NCBI RefSeq assembly: GCF_024868665.1
Contig: NC_079908.1
Span: forward strand, 6,350,466 to 6,414,465
Direction of reading: 5' to 3'
Origin: Triplophysa rosa
Taxonomy: Eukaryota > Chordata > Actinopteri > Cypriniformes > Nemacheilidae
DNA: 64,000 nucleotides
Below are positions 25,034-35,712 of the stretch, one piece after another. Position 1 is the first letter of the stretch; the number at the start of each line of letters is the position of its first letter. Both the position numbers and the translations under genes were made by a program. Under the pieces are notes generated by a model. That model worked only from the letters and a program-made list of their open reading frames with translations. It did not search any database and was not told the DNA's origin.

Positions 25034-25770
25034 TAAGGGCCCTATATTTTAACGAGCGCAAGGCGTGTCTGAATCCACTTTTGCTAGTCTAAGGACGGGA
25101 AAACTGGTCGGCGTGCCAGGCGCATGGTCTAAAATTGTGTCCCTTTTTCTTTTAATGAGTCATGGTTGTGTTTTGGGCAAAATGTGCAGTAAACCAATCA
25201 GAGTCTCATCTCTCATTCCCTTTAAGAGCCAGTTGCGCTCGCGCTTACACGATGGATTTTGCAAGAGCAATGACTGCACACTTCTCCAGAGAGGAAACGC
25301 ATCTGCTCGTGCGTGAGGTTAAAGCGTGCAAGCAGACCATCTACAGGACAAGCCGGATTTTTTATCTTTATGTTCACAATAATAATCTTTTACATTCTTC
25401 AATCCATTTATTATTCATATTTGGCATGTTTGTGTGTTGCTGTGCGTTCCTCTGTCTGTAATAAGCAGAATGTACGTGCGCTGCACCTGCCTATAAGCGC
25501 ATATTACAAACGCGCTCTATAGATAACAAAACAAATATCGTGCCGTTGACTTTAGACCAGGTTTGAGTCGATCAATGATTTCAGTTGCCTCAAAATAGCA
25601 AAGCGCCAAAAAAGCGCCTGAACACACCTCGTTTTCAGACCAGCACGCCCATGGGAGCAAATACATTTGTTATTTAAACAATGTCGCGCAGGTTGTGAAA
25701 ATGAAGACTGCATCGAGCTGAAACTAGCAAAAAACACTTGTGTTGCGCCGAGTATGTAATAGAGCCCTAA
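25034..25770 (+). mobile_element. PIF/Harbinger deletion derivative, copy 1
   Basis: The element is 25037-25767 (731 bp), with ends GGGCCCTAT and ATAGAGCCC inverse with one mismatch, flanked by TAA on both sides, the 3-bp duplication of PIF/Harbinger elements. A related 789-bp copy lies at 51401-52189. Shared blocks include AAACCAATCAGAGTCTCAT, TTTAAGAGCCAGTTGCGCTC and ACAGGACAAGCCGGATTTTT. It lacks transposase but keeps the start of a Myb-like frame. Confidence 0.8.
25252..25461 (+). pseudogene. Remnant of Harbinger Myb/SANT-like protein, N-terminus
   Basis: Complete Harbinger elements encode a transposase and a Myb/SANT-like DNA-binding partner. From the ATG at 25252 the frame reads MDFARAMTAHFSREETHLLV then REVKACKQTIY, which resembles the first helix region of that partner (Ser-Arg-Glu-Glu-Thr, Leu-Val-Arg-Glu-Val). 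After about residue 32 it runs into unrelated hydrophobic sequence and stops at residue 70, so the domain is incomplete. In the copy at 51643 the same region is out of frame. Non-functional as protein; the assignment is by family resemblance, not alignment. Confidence 0.5.
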
Positions 25771-26263
25771 GACACTAGAGACAACTAAGAAAGTAGAGTA
25801 AATATCTAAAAGCAGAATTGTGTATTCCCCTTTGTGAGTTACATGTATGAAAGAATCTGTTATTATTACTTCTGGAAGGTTACTAACTAATTCTAGAACG
25901 CACGTTTATTAAAATGATTTCTATACTAAATGCTTTCCCTCCAATCCCTTGCAAAAATTAAACTTCAAGTTCTTTTTATTAAGGATACTTAAGTTAAGTT
26001 CAAGTGTATTTTAAGCATACTTTGTGTAGTAAGTATACTAATATCAATGTACTAGTAGTATAGTTTTTTACTTGAAACTAAATTGACCCACATTTTCGGT
26101 TATAAAAGTAAACTTTTAAGTGTAGTCAGGCGTAACAGTAATAAACTTTGAGAACACAACTAGTGTAGTTTACATCTACGTTTTTTGTTTGTACTGCAAC
26201 TATACTACAAGTGAACTTATAGGTATTCTGATAGTTTACTAGTTTAATACTCGTGGTTACACT
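25771..26263. other. No gene seen
   Basis: AT-rich DNA without a supported feature. Confidence 0.4.
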
Positions 26264-26410
26264 TTATTTCAAGGTACACAAATTCATGATTAACTATTTG
26301 CTAATTAACATGCATATTGGTTCTATAATGGTACGTATAAAGCACATGAATGCCTGATTCTGCATGGCCTCATTCTACATCACTTAAACCTACCTAAACC
26401 TAAAACCTTT
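26264..26410 (+). repeat. Dispersed repeat fragment, GGTTACACTTTATTTCAAGG type
   Basis: The GGTTACACTTTATTTCAAGG start followed by AATTAACATGCATATTGG and CTACCTAAACCTAAA is a pattern I associate with abundant fish DNA-transposon ends. Only one end is visible. Confidence 0.4.
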
Positions 26411-26465
26411 GTGCCCTATGCACATTGCTAGATCGATCTATAGACAAAATGTTAAATGCTCTCAC

Positions 26466-26512
26466 ATATGTAAGTCACTTTGGATAAAAGAGTCTGCTAG
26501 ATGCATGAATAC
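26466..26512 (+). mobile_element. Isolated L2 LINE 3' tail
   Basis: GTAAGTCACTTTGGATAAAA followed by GAGTCTGCTAGATGCATGAA is the L2 3' terminus seen at 5740 and 38702. No reverse transcriptase sequence precedes it, so it is a very short retroposed copy. Confidence 0.65.
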
Positions 26513-28840
26513 TGTATGTTTCAGCATGAAAAAACAACAGCAGTTGAACAATTGACCAACATCAAGGACTGGAATCACCCATTTAACACAGTTGAGTTTA
26601 ACACCTGCATCTGTACACTTGATACTGTGAGCAGCAAAATCTGATTTCTAGCTCTTCAGATGTGCTAAAGAATATATTTTGTCACATTTGTAAAGAAGTG
26701 AAGAGATTAAAGTGTTTCTTAATCTAAGAAGGTAGAGCTTCATGTTTTGTATCATTTTTAAATGGCTTCAAGAGGTAAAAAGTTTTGAACTGTTGAAGGT
26801 TAATAGTCTGTAGAATGAAACTACGCTCTTGGATGTCTCACCATTTAAGGATATGAAGCTGTCTGTGTTTAAGTGTAAGACACTTAAGCACAGGCCTTCA
26901 CTAACAAATATGCTTGCCAAGTGACACTATAAAAGACATTGTGCAGACCGCAGTGTGAAAAACCATTAGGCAACCTGCACTTTTGGAAATCATGCCGATG
27001 ACGCAAACTGCTGTATGAGACTTAGAAGAACGCCACTTATCAGGCTGTGGAAACGGAATTATCAAAAGTACTCTGATAAAAAGAGACAACATTCGAGTTC
27101 CCAATAATAACCGAATGGAACAATGATAAAGCTCTCTGATTTCCAAACTTTGAACCTTAACGCAGGGAAACCTGAAAGACTATCTTGTTCCGATCTGTTC
27201 TGGATGTTTCTGACCATTGCTTGTTTATGTCTGGAGGAAATAGCCGTGTCAGAGGTTGAAATGTTGATGGTGCTATTGTTTTTAAAGTGAAAAGAGGAAA
27301 CGATTCTCAAGTTCTCTTCTGTTTTTATGACTTGTACCCAGCTTTTATTATTTTGCAATGAAACAGTAATCTACGTCAGTGCACTAATAACATTTTTGGT
27401 CACCAGCCTGCAAGAACTGTCATGACTAGTTTGTCTGACTGACCCCTAGAGCGGCTAATGCAAGATGAAACACTGTTTACTCCAGTTCGCTCATTGTTTA
27501 CCTTCGCGGGAAGTTGTTGTCATGGTCAAACAATCTCATAAAGTGGTGGGTGCACACCCAAGTTTGCATAATCCTCCACATTCATCAAAACAGCTTTACA
27601 AATCGATGTTTCTATGCGACCTATAGAAATGCATCTCGTCAAGTGGAAACATTCCTCTGCGCATATACAGAAAAATATTTACCGTTGTTAAGACATCGCG
27701 AGGAGCATTTGCACGTCATCAATGGCATAGAAAGGAGCTGGAAAGTATTGATTTAATAACTCGCAGGCCTGTTGTGACAGTAGCTTTGGCTGTGCCAGGC
27801 ACTGAGAGATGACAATTTTATGCATCATCAAAGGTAATGAAGGATCTGGATCCTTCCTTCGGGGAAAAGACGTTTGATTAGGCCATAATGCCAGATTATC
27901 CTTTTGAACTGAGAGAAAATGAGCGAAACTTGAAGAGTGAATCTTTTTGAGAGAAAGGAAATGAGGGCATTAGGGAGAAAAGTCATAAACAGTGCTCCGA
28001 AAGTCATTTGGCGTACATTTTTGCCGCTCAAGAGGTCAATCCTCCAAGCAGACATTTAGCATGTAAACTATCATCAATGATTTGTGGTCGTGCACAGCAG
28101 GGGAGCATTTCCAGTTGTTTCATAAGCAAACGTATTAGCGTATTGAAAGCATCGCATTAGCCGAGTTGAAAACTGAACCCCTGCGTTAGTCTGTTTTTCA
28201 AACAAAAATGCAAAAAAAACATAAATGTCTTGTCAGGGAGTTCAATGTGACCGAATGAAAGTTCAGAAACAGGAAATGTCCTTCTCAAAGACCCCTAATG
28301 GCCCACCCTCTCAGATTTTTAAGCCGAGAGGTTTTTAATTTCACGTTTAGTTTGTAACTTGTAAATGTTAATTGCCTATAAATCTAACTTTTTTTGCTTG
28401 TATAAAATGGCTTTGGCAAAATGAGTTGAGAACATTTAGGTGAAAAGAGCAGTTGTACAGACTCCCATTGACCGGAGCAGCACAAATTACAACAAAATAT
28501 CCGCATGTCACCTCTATCACATGGGATAATGGAGGGAGACTGAGCAGTAAATCTGAGATGCAGCTGTTTAATGAGCCCTGGCATTGAGAACCCTGATTAT
28601 ATACGGTTATGAGAGTGTGTGAACGCCCACCTCATGCCCACCTAACCCCTGAGCCCCGTTTATGGAGAGGTCCATGTGTAAATCTGTTACTCTAATCAGC
28701 TATTTGCATTTTTTATGGAAAATTGCTGACAGATGTAATCAATCGTTCAGCTTTTGGTTTAATAGAGACCAGTTGTAAGTAGCCGGAATGCTAATTCTGC
28801 TATTCCAGATCTCAGGGTGGTTTCAGACCTAAAGGTTGAT
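26513..28840. other. Single-copy DNA, no gene seen
   Basis: Short frames only. 27780-28090 and 28560-28800 look non-repetitive with balanced composition; the latter has CTAATCAGCTATTTGCAT (homeodomain/octamer-like words). They are candidates for conserved non-coding elements, not demonstrable here. Confidence 0.35.
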
Positions 28841-29196
28841 TTAAAGGGATAGTTCACTCAAAAAGGAAAATTCTGTCATCATTTATTCTCCCTCAGATTG
28901 TTGCAAACCTATATAATTTTTTTGTTCTGCTAAAAACAAAGGAAGATATTTGGAAGAATGCTTGTAACCAAACAGATCTCACCCCCCATTTACTGCCATA
29001 GTAGGGAAAATAAATACTATGGGAGTCAATGGGGGATGAGATCTGTTTGGTTGCTGACATTATTCCAAAGAATAATGTCAGTAACCAAACAGATCTCATC
29101 CCACATTTAGCAAAACAAATGTGTACAGGTTTGGAACAATCTGAGGGTGAGTAAATGATGACAGAATTTTAGTTTTTGGGTGAACTATCCCTTTAA
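28841..29196. mobile_element. Palindromic TTAA-flanked MITE, full copy
   Basis: The element is 28845-29192, ends AAGGGATAGTTCAC and GTGAACTATCCCTT, flanked by TTAA. The two halves are inverted copies: AATTCTGTCATCATTTA is mirrored by TAAATGATGACAGAATT, and the centre pairs CCAAACAGATCTCA with TGAGATCTGTTTGG. It could fold end to end. Several fragments of the family lie elsewhere (5371, 17657, 35266, 36861). Confidence 0.9.
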
Positions 29197-30156
29197 ACTC
29201 TTAAGATACAAATCTTTAGTTGGCATCAGTAGCTCTTCTATGTTCCTTGACTTTTAGTTTCTAGATGTGTAAAGGCTTTTATTGTTTGCTTTATTCTTTA
29301 TTAATAATTTGGTTGAAGTTGCTAACAAAGGAGAGAATCGTATTTTTGAACGTCTGGATAGCAGGTAAACCTACGAAACCTTTGAAACCAAGTACTACAA
29401 AGGGTCTGAAAAACAGGTCAGTAGAATTTATTGTATTTCTGATGGTCTGCAGGCATTCCAGCAAACCCACTTGTGAAAAACATTAACAGACACAAGAGAC
29501 CACTGGTTTGAAAATCATATACAAAACCAAATCCAGGCCTAGCTGTAGGCTGCTTTCTGGCATTTAATTCTTGGACAGATCAAATTTGTCTGCTCAGTTG
29601 CACAAGTAATAAAAGCATAAAGACTCCAGTTACTTAAAAATGCGATTTTATTGTACTGCACATAAAGCTGCAAACCGTAACATTTTTTGGTTTAATATAA
29701 AAAATCAGTTATTGAGCAGATACATAAAAAATAAGTGCTCAAAAGAGTGTACTTTACCCTGATTCGCAACAGTAAGATTAAAATAAATCTTTACCTTTCA
29801 TTTGAAATGTAAGTGACCTGCAATTTTATTTTTCAAACAGAGATGGCGCTGCAGAGATAAATGTTTTTGAAACCACTTTTGAAACATAAATGAGGTTTAA
29901 AGGACTCATCGGATAAAAATCAGACATTTCCATGTTTAACTACTATAATCTGGTCCCCAGTGCATCTGCCAACTCAGAAAAGGTGAAAAAGAAGAACCCA
30001 GTAACTTTCTTTTGGTGAGCTTTTCTCTGCAAGTATGTGAGAAATCGAGCCAATCAGATTTCTCTCCCCTTGTGACATAGGAAGGGGTTCTCATTAGGTT
30101 ATTACCCCCATTAATATGCATGTGTATACCCACGGCATGGCCATGGCATGCACTAC
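29197..30156. other. No gene; contains a MITE fragment at 29806-29863
   Basis: 29806-29863 (GACCTGCAATTTTATTTTTC, AAACAGAGATGGCGCTGCAG) belongs to the family at 2552-2781. The rest is unremarkable. Confidence 0.4.
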
Positions 30157-30240
30157 ACCAGTGTTTCCTAACCCTGGTCCTCAGGGCACACCTCCCAGAA
30201 TGTTTGAAAAGTCTCCCTTGGTGTAACAGAGAAAGTTAAT
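30157..30240 (+). mobile_element. hAT-like left-end fragment
   Basis: It starts CAGTGTTTCCTAACCCTGG followed by TCCTCAGGGCACACCTCCC, a common terminus of fish hAT MITEs. No right end is seen nearby, so it is truncated. Confidence 0.45.
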
Positions 30241-30593
30241 ATTAGGCACAGAACATTTTATAAATTGTGTAAAAATAAATGTTTAAATGAGATGCAAATT
30301 ATATGACCGAATTTCCCATGTGCAATTGTTTCAAACAGTTCCTTATTGCAAATTTCTCCAATATTCTATTATGTTCATGTCTATAGACCACTTCCCAAGA
30401 TGTAAACACTGACCTAGAAGCACTTATGGTTTCATTTTGTTTTTATTATATTAATACTGTTTATTTTACATATAGTAAAAATATCTGGTTAACATTTTAA
30501 TTCAGTTATAAATGTTCTGTTGTATTTTGTTCAAATGTTTGTGTACTGTGAAAAAAATGAAACCGGAAGTTCTTCTGGACCGTTGTTTACATC

Positions 30594-30982
30594 ATCCAAA
30601 GCAGTGGCGATCCGTGACTCCTCTTCCGCGGAAGCAGTAATGCGAAGCTCGACAAAACATGTATTTAGCCCGTCATGTGTGTGGCGCGTCATGTCAAAAT
30701 ACGTGCCTGCTGCAGATGCGTCGAAAGGGTTTTTAATAAAAGAGACGCTCGCGTGTGCTAGATACTCGCTTAGTCTCATGTGCAATCAGAGTTAAGTGTT
30801 AACGCAGTGTCGTCTGAACGCGAGAATCTCTTTTATCATAAACCCTTTCGACACCTTGCAGCAGGCACGTATTTTGACATGATGCGTGATGCACATACAG
30901 TAGGTTCACGTGAAGCGCTGAACACGTAGTTTGAATTCCTGCTTCCCCTGAAGAGGAGGCACCGATCGCCACTGATCCATAG
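30594..30982. mobile_element. 373-bp hAT foldback MITE
   Basis: The element is 30602-30974. The ends CAGTGGCGATCCGTGACTCC and (inverse) CAGTGGCGATCGGTGCCTCC match over ~25 bp, and inner arms (GTCAAAATACGTGCCTGCTG / CAGCAGGCACGTATTTTGAC) also pair, so it is a near-complete foldback. Flanking 8-mers ATCCAAAG (30594) and ATCCATAG (30975) differ at one base. Non-coding. Confidence 0.88.
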
Positions 30983-32909
30983 TGGTCTATCGTAAAGAAA
31001 ACTTTTGCTTTGCTGTTGTTGTTCTCTATAGAAAAATGTGGAATCTGACCCCATTTCCTCCCATTTTTTGTCCAGCTGTGTATGTTTCTTTTCTGCTTCG
31101 TTTTTCCGTCCTTCCCTTTCCTTTTTTTGAGATTGCAACATCTGGAGAGGCTTTTCTCACAGTAATCTCTGGAGCGAACGGGCCTGTTCTGCATCATAAT
31201 GGAACTCAGAACACAGTTCCTCTCCTGCCCGCTGTTGATACATACATACAAACACTCCACTGACAGGCACACCAGGAACACGTGGCTCTGGTTCCTGCGA
31301 TGAGATAATGCCTCTTGGCAAAGGTGAAATATAATCTGACTGTAGTGAACGCAGGACAATCTGTTCTGTGTAAACCGAAGGTAAAAACGAGTGATGTAAT
31401 TCAATAGAAAAGAAGGAAAAGTGATTAAGATCTGTGAAAGTGATCATTCTGCCATCGTTGACGTAAAGCAGATATTGCAATACCTCACACATCAGCTCTG
31501 CAGCTCCAATCTCTCTTTTGGCCAGATGTTTACTCCAGATGTGGCAAGACCATCGTTTCGCTAGCATTGCGTCGTCATTCACTTGGCCGCTAGGTGCTGC
31601 GGCGATTGCGAGTCCTTGGCGTCGTGCCGTGTTTAATTGGGGGGAGTTAGTGTTTGGCAACAATCTGTTTTAATTGGCTACGAGAAAGCTTAACGTCGCA
31701 TTTATTGCCTGCATCTGGTGGACGCGGATCCTCGGACCTCGTGACAAGCGCCCGACCATATTTGGACTGAGTTATGACAAGCTGGGTCAGGGAGTAAATA
31801 TTAAGACAGGGTTGTGATGTATGAGACAAAAATCCCCACCCTGCACGAGCACGGAAAAGAACAGAAGAGAGCAACGAGAGAGAGAGAGATACTGTAAGAA
31901 GAGAAGGTGAGAGAGACAGGAAGGCTATTAAAGAAGATTTGGTCTTCTGAGAAGGTCTCATTTCAACCAAAGGCCATTTCCTGCAGGCTCTTTGATGCCT
32001 AGGAGGTCACCCGTGATGTGGATATCCGAGTAAATTAACTGGCTCCTGTTAGTTGGCCCCTGTTAACATAGACCCTCTTAACATTTTTGGTTAAGCTTAT
32101 ATAGAGCCAAATTATCACTTCAAAACGTACAAAATGAGAAACTAAACGGATGAAACCAAAAACCGGAAAGATGCTGCATCCAAGCCAAAATATGTCAGCA
32201 TGAAATCCAAGACCGGTCAGCAAAGTATCAACCAAATCAAATTATAAGCAATTATTCAACAGCAGGTAGACTGTACTTATCTAATAGAAGAAATGTGAAG
32301 AGAGCCGTTGTGTTTTCTGATTTATCAATTGCAAGCTCTTAATCATCAGTGGTTGTGCGTCTTGCCCAAACGATAGCAAATCTCTTCTTCTGAGGTGACG
32401 GGAAGTTCTTCTTAACCTCTGTAAGCTCAGAAACTACCACATACTCCACTCGGAGTTAATAGAAACATCGTGGCTGCCACTTTGATGCCTAAATGTAATT
32501 TTACGCTTACATATCACCTCAAAGCACGTAACATATTTGAAAGCTCAATTATTACTGAAAGCACTTCAACACTTCGGTGTTGGCACTGTTTAGAGAGTAA
32601 AAAAGTAAATGCATGACAAAGATGATTTGTGCAAAGTATTTCGGCAGACTGTACCTGTAGGCACCGTTTATATAACAGCCTCTAAAAATTCTTAAAATAT
32701 GCATCTGGCTGCAGTTAAAATAGAAACCGTGAAACCCTAAGTGCAAACCTGGCACGATTCTCCTCAAACTTTTGGCTTGTCATATCTCACCGCGGTTTCG
32801 TTATGCAACGCTTACCGACAATTATTTATGAATTATCATAAAACAAGAACATCAAAGAATGGACCAAGCCACACGCTCGTACGACAGACACACGGAACAT
32901 GATCCTTAC
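30983..32909 (-). other. Proximal intron of the 32910 exon (inferred), no other gene seen
   Basis: On the minus strand this follows the exon donor at 32909. A 168-codon minus-strand frame (31157-31663) has no recognisable domain. 31430-31760 is a non-repetitive, higher-GC stretch with words such as TTAATTGGGGGGAGTTAGTG and may be a conserved non-coding element. A short GA-rich stretch lies near 31875. Confidence 0.35.
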
Positions 32910-32911
32910 CT
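32904..32911 (-). promoter_or_regulatory. Splice donor of the dlc1-like exon
   Basis: On the minus strand the exon end AG is followed by GTAAGG, a strong U1-type donor. Phase 1 after the Ser codon. Confidence 0.75.
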
Positions 32912-33024
32912 GACAGGCGTTTCTCACGTGCGCTCTTCCAGAATATATCCCAAGCTTTGTTAGTGGAATCCTTCACATGCTCGCTAAAAGACCTCCTGAG
33001 TGGAGCTTTCACTGTATGTGCCAT
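32910..33024 (-). CDS. dlc1: Alternative first coding exon of a DLC1-family RhoGAP (dlc1/stard13-like)
   Basis: DLC1-family proteins are SAM-RhoGAP-START proteins that switch off RhoA-type GTPases at focal adhesions. This exon gives a 38-residue N-terminus from the ATG at 33024. Its core (KAPLRRSFSEHVKDST, then NKAWDIFWKSAREKRLS) closely resembles the N-terminus of an alternative DLC1-family isoform joined directly to the SAM domain (APLRRSFS, D-x-x-WK and RRL-type positions). The context of the ATG is GACATGG, a good initiation site, and an in-frame TGA lies five codons upstream, supporting a first coding exon. The exon ends TCAG|GTAAGG, a consensus donor in phase 1, which fits a following exon that completes a Glu codon. 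The next exon would lie below 32.9 kb but I could not find it, so intron 1 is long. Choosing dlc1 over stard13 is a judgement from memory. Confidence 0.72.
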
Positions 33025-33576
33025 GTCCACGTGCCTTCAAACCCGTCAGCTCCGTTCATTCCATGTGTGCCGAGCGCGGCGAACCCTCCGAGTCCATCAG
33101 AGAAGCCCAGAGAGACGCTGCTTTCCTACTAGTTTGACACTTGATGCTGAAAGTCTGCATTGGGTTTGAAGACACCCTCTAATGTGCTTGAGATTGTGTA
33201 AGCGAGAGGGAAAGTAGGGTAGGGTGAGAAGGATGGGGGGAGAAAACGTTTTTCCTCCCGAGCCAGGGGTCAGAGGAGCCTGAAAAGGAAATAGCATCTA
33301 CTTTGGGTTAAGCGTCACTACCCCTCCTCAGCCCCCTTGCCTTCATTTCTGCATCTGGACAGCCACCAGTTATGCACGCTCATTCCTATGCAGGACACTA
33401 AGATAAATATTGAGTTTGGATGTCTTTTTTGCTAAAGGGTGGGGAAATAGTAAAGGACTGTCCCTCTTTTTGCTTCATTTTTTCTTTTTGTACAGTCCCT
33501 CCAGCTTGCCCGGACTTCCCATTTCAAAGAAGAACTTCTCTGTTTGCTGTAATTTCACACTATCAGCCCTTTCCTG
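33025..33576 (-). other. Likely 5' UTR and proximal promoter of the dlc1-like transcript
   Basis: Immediately upstream (minus strand) of the first coding exon. The first ~100 bases contain several CpGs (GAGCGCGGCGAACC on the plus strand), unusual for the surrounding AT-rich DNA. No TATA box is obvious. The transcription start cannot be placed from sequence alone. Confidence 0.35.
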
Positions 33577-33950
33577 TTAAAAAACAGCTTAAACCAGCCT
33601 AAGCTAAGGTTTGTCAGCCGAAGCTGGCCCCCCAGCCTGGCCAAGCTGACATTTAACTGGTTTAGCTGGTCGACCAGATGGGAGTCCCCTAAACCAACAT
33701 GATCTCACGGGAGTTCGTAACTATTTTACGAGGTGGCAAATTCGTATGAATTCAAACGATGTGAATCGTACAAAAATATACGATTATTAGAAAAACGCAA
33801 TACTGAGGCGCCTCCCCTAACCTGTCCCCCGTGGCACGAAAGCAAATCGTACGAACTCACAATTTAGCCACCTCATAAAATAGTTACGAATTTCTGTGAG
33901 ATTTTGTTGCCCAAACCCTCATTTAACCAGCAGACCAACCTAGGTTTAGA
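33577..33950. mobile_element. CCAGCTTAAACC-type repeat interrupted by a foldback MITE
   Basis: 33577-33692 is full of AAACCAGC/GCTGGTTT-type words in both orientations (CAGCTTAAACCAGCC, TTAACTGGTTTAGCTGG), and similar words resume at 33915-33950 (CATTTAACCAGCAGACC). The foldback at 33693-33910 lies between them, suggesting a nested insertion. Confidence 0.5.
33693..33910. mobile_element. Foldback MITE (TTACGAGGTGGC type), good copy
   Basis: Left arm GATCTCACGGGAGTTCGTAA then CTATTTTACGAGGTGGC; right arm GCCACCTCATAAAATAG then TTACGAATTTCTGTGAGAT. They are inverse with few mismatches over ~40 bp. An inner pair (GTGAATCGTAC / CGTACGAACTCAC) continues the foldback. Non-coding. Confidence 0.8.
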
Positions 33951-35265
33951 GACAAAAAGAGGTTTGTTTCATCAGGGGTTTTCAAGCTGTCACTTTTCTG
34001 ACTCCAAACAACCAATTTGACTGGAAACAAACAAAACTCTCTGTTCAGTCCTGATTGCATATTGGCTTGTCAGAACGTCGTTGTTAACTTGTACTTATTG
34101 CATAATTTAAGTTCTCTCTCGGCTTACAAAGGATGACATTGATAATTACACTCAACAAGGGTTGAAAGGCTCCCTGCGAATGTTTTGTCATTGCACATTT
34201 GCCGTGTTGATCGGTGGATTTATTTGTGCTATGTTCACTTAGTATCACTTCATGTTGCCAGAGCAAACATCACAGATGCAAAGAGCGGGACGACCCGGGA
34301 ATTTTGTCGAATTTTTGGCAGCTGGGATCATGACCATGCAAGTAGCACAGATGCTGTGATGACATATGTCAAGCATAATTCAATGCTATGGTAACACACC
34401 ACATACCCAGCATGACCCTTGAAATCAAGATAATTCCTTTTTTTGCTTTTGTTTTCTACACTTCTGCGTCTTTAAACTTTTAACTCATTGCAGTGAAAAT
34501 TATCAGTGAGTGAATACTATTATTGAAGCTTTGTATGAATTACAAATGTTCACACAGCGGTTATGCTTGTTAAACAGACGACTCGGCCTTGAAATCTAAT
34601 TTGCAATCTTTAGCATCTTACGAAACCGTGTTCCTCATGACTAAACATGAATGTTTTGGGAAGAAATGGAAGTTTGTGATTCTGAGACCATTGGCTGGGG
34701 AGAACCCTCAGGTTTCACAAAATGTTTAAAGCATATTAAATTGTTGTCGGCTGGCTTCCTGACAGAGCATGTTGGATATTTCCACATAGGCATTAAAATC
34801 TGTTAATATCCAGGAAGTGCTTTACATTTGTGCGCTGTGTGATTAATGTGCAAAACTCCTCTCTGTGAATATTTAGGATTATTATGGTCCTGTGGAATTC
34901 CCTTCACGCCTGTAAATTACTGTGTTATGGGCATCTGGTTCATATTAAGGATTTTACAGTCTTCTTGCCCACTATGAATCCGAATGGCAAGAAACCTCAA
35001 AAACATACCACTGTTGTAGATTTTCTTTATGCATGACATCTCAGGTAAAATCATATTACTGTAATGTGGGTTGTATGTTTGTTTTTTTCAAAGCACAGGT
35101 GTTTTATCTGTTTACATTGTGCTCTCACGTGTTTTGTGTTCAGTTGTCCAATGCTGTATTAGCACATTATTCACTAAAGAAATTATGCAAATCATAATTT
35201 AATTAAAAAAAATCAAACTTAATGACATGAATGCAATTATAATGATCTTTTTCCATGGAAGTTGC
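33951..35265. other. No gene seen
   Basis: Non-repetitive sequence with short frames only. Confidence 0.4.
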
Positions 35266-35545
35266 CGTTAAAGGTATAAACCTGTATACCTGTAACTGAC
35301 TATCTTTCTTCTGCAGAACACAAAAGAAGATATTTTTTAAGTATATTGTTAACCGAATTTCACTTCTATTCACTTCGGTTTTGTGTCTAAACAATAGAAG
35401 TCAATGGGAAGTCAATACTGCCATTGTTCGGTTAACAACATTCTTTAAAATATCTTCTTTTGTGTTCTGCGGAAGAATAAAGTCATACAGGTTTGAAATG
35501 ACAATACGGTCAGTAAATGATGACAGAATTTACATTTATTTTCAT
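35266..35545. mobile_element. Palindromic TTAA MITE, diverged copy
   Basis: AACACAAAAGAAGATATTTT near 35320 is mirrored by AAATATCTTCTTTTGTGTTC near 35450, with the centre AGAAGTCAATGGGAAGTC. It ends TAAATGATGACAGAATTTAC as in the full copy at 28845. Terminal bases are degraded. Confidence 0.75.
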
Positions 35546-35557
35546 TTCTATTATTTT

Positions 35558-35712
35558 GAAGCTGCAATCTGTAAAATTTGCCTCTCTAACGCCATCTCTG
35601 TTCAAAACATACAATTGCAGGTTGTAAAAAAACACTGATTTCTTTTACGTACTTATTTATTAACTAATTTTTGTTATTTTGTACCATAAAGTTAACAATT
35701 GCTGCTTTACTT
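35558..35712. mobile_element. AGCTGCAAT MITE, diverged copy
   Basis: GAAGCTGCAATCTGTAAAATT, then CGCCATCTCTGTTCAAAACA and ACAATTGCAGG inverted relative to 2720-2760, ending ATTGCTGCTTTA. Related to 2552-2781. Confidence 0.6.

Noticed and set aside
31157..31663. 168-codon minus-strand open frame
   Set aside because: No recognisable domain and overlapped by another long minus-strand frame; length alone is not enough in a higher-GC patch.
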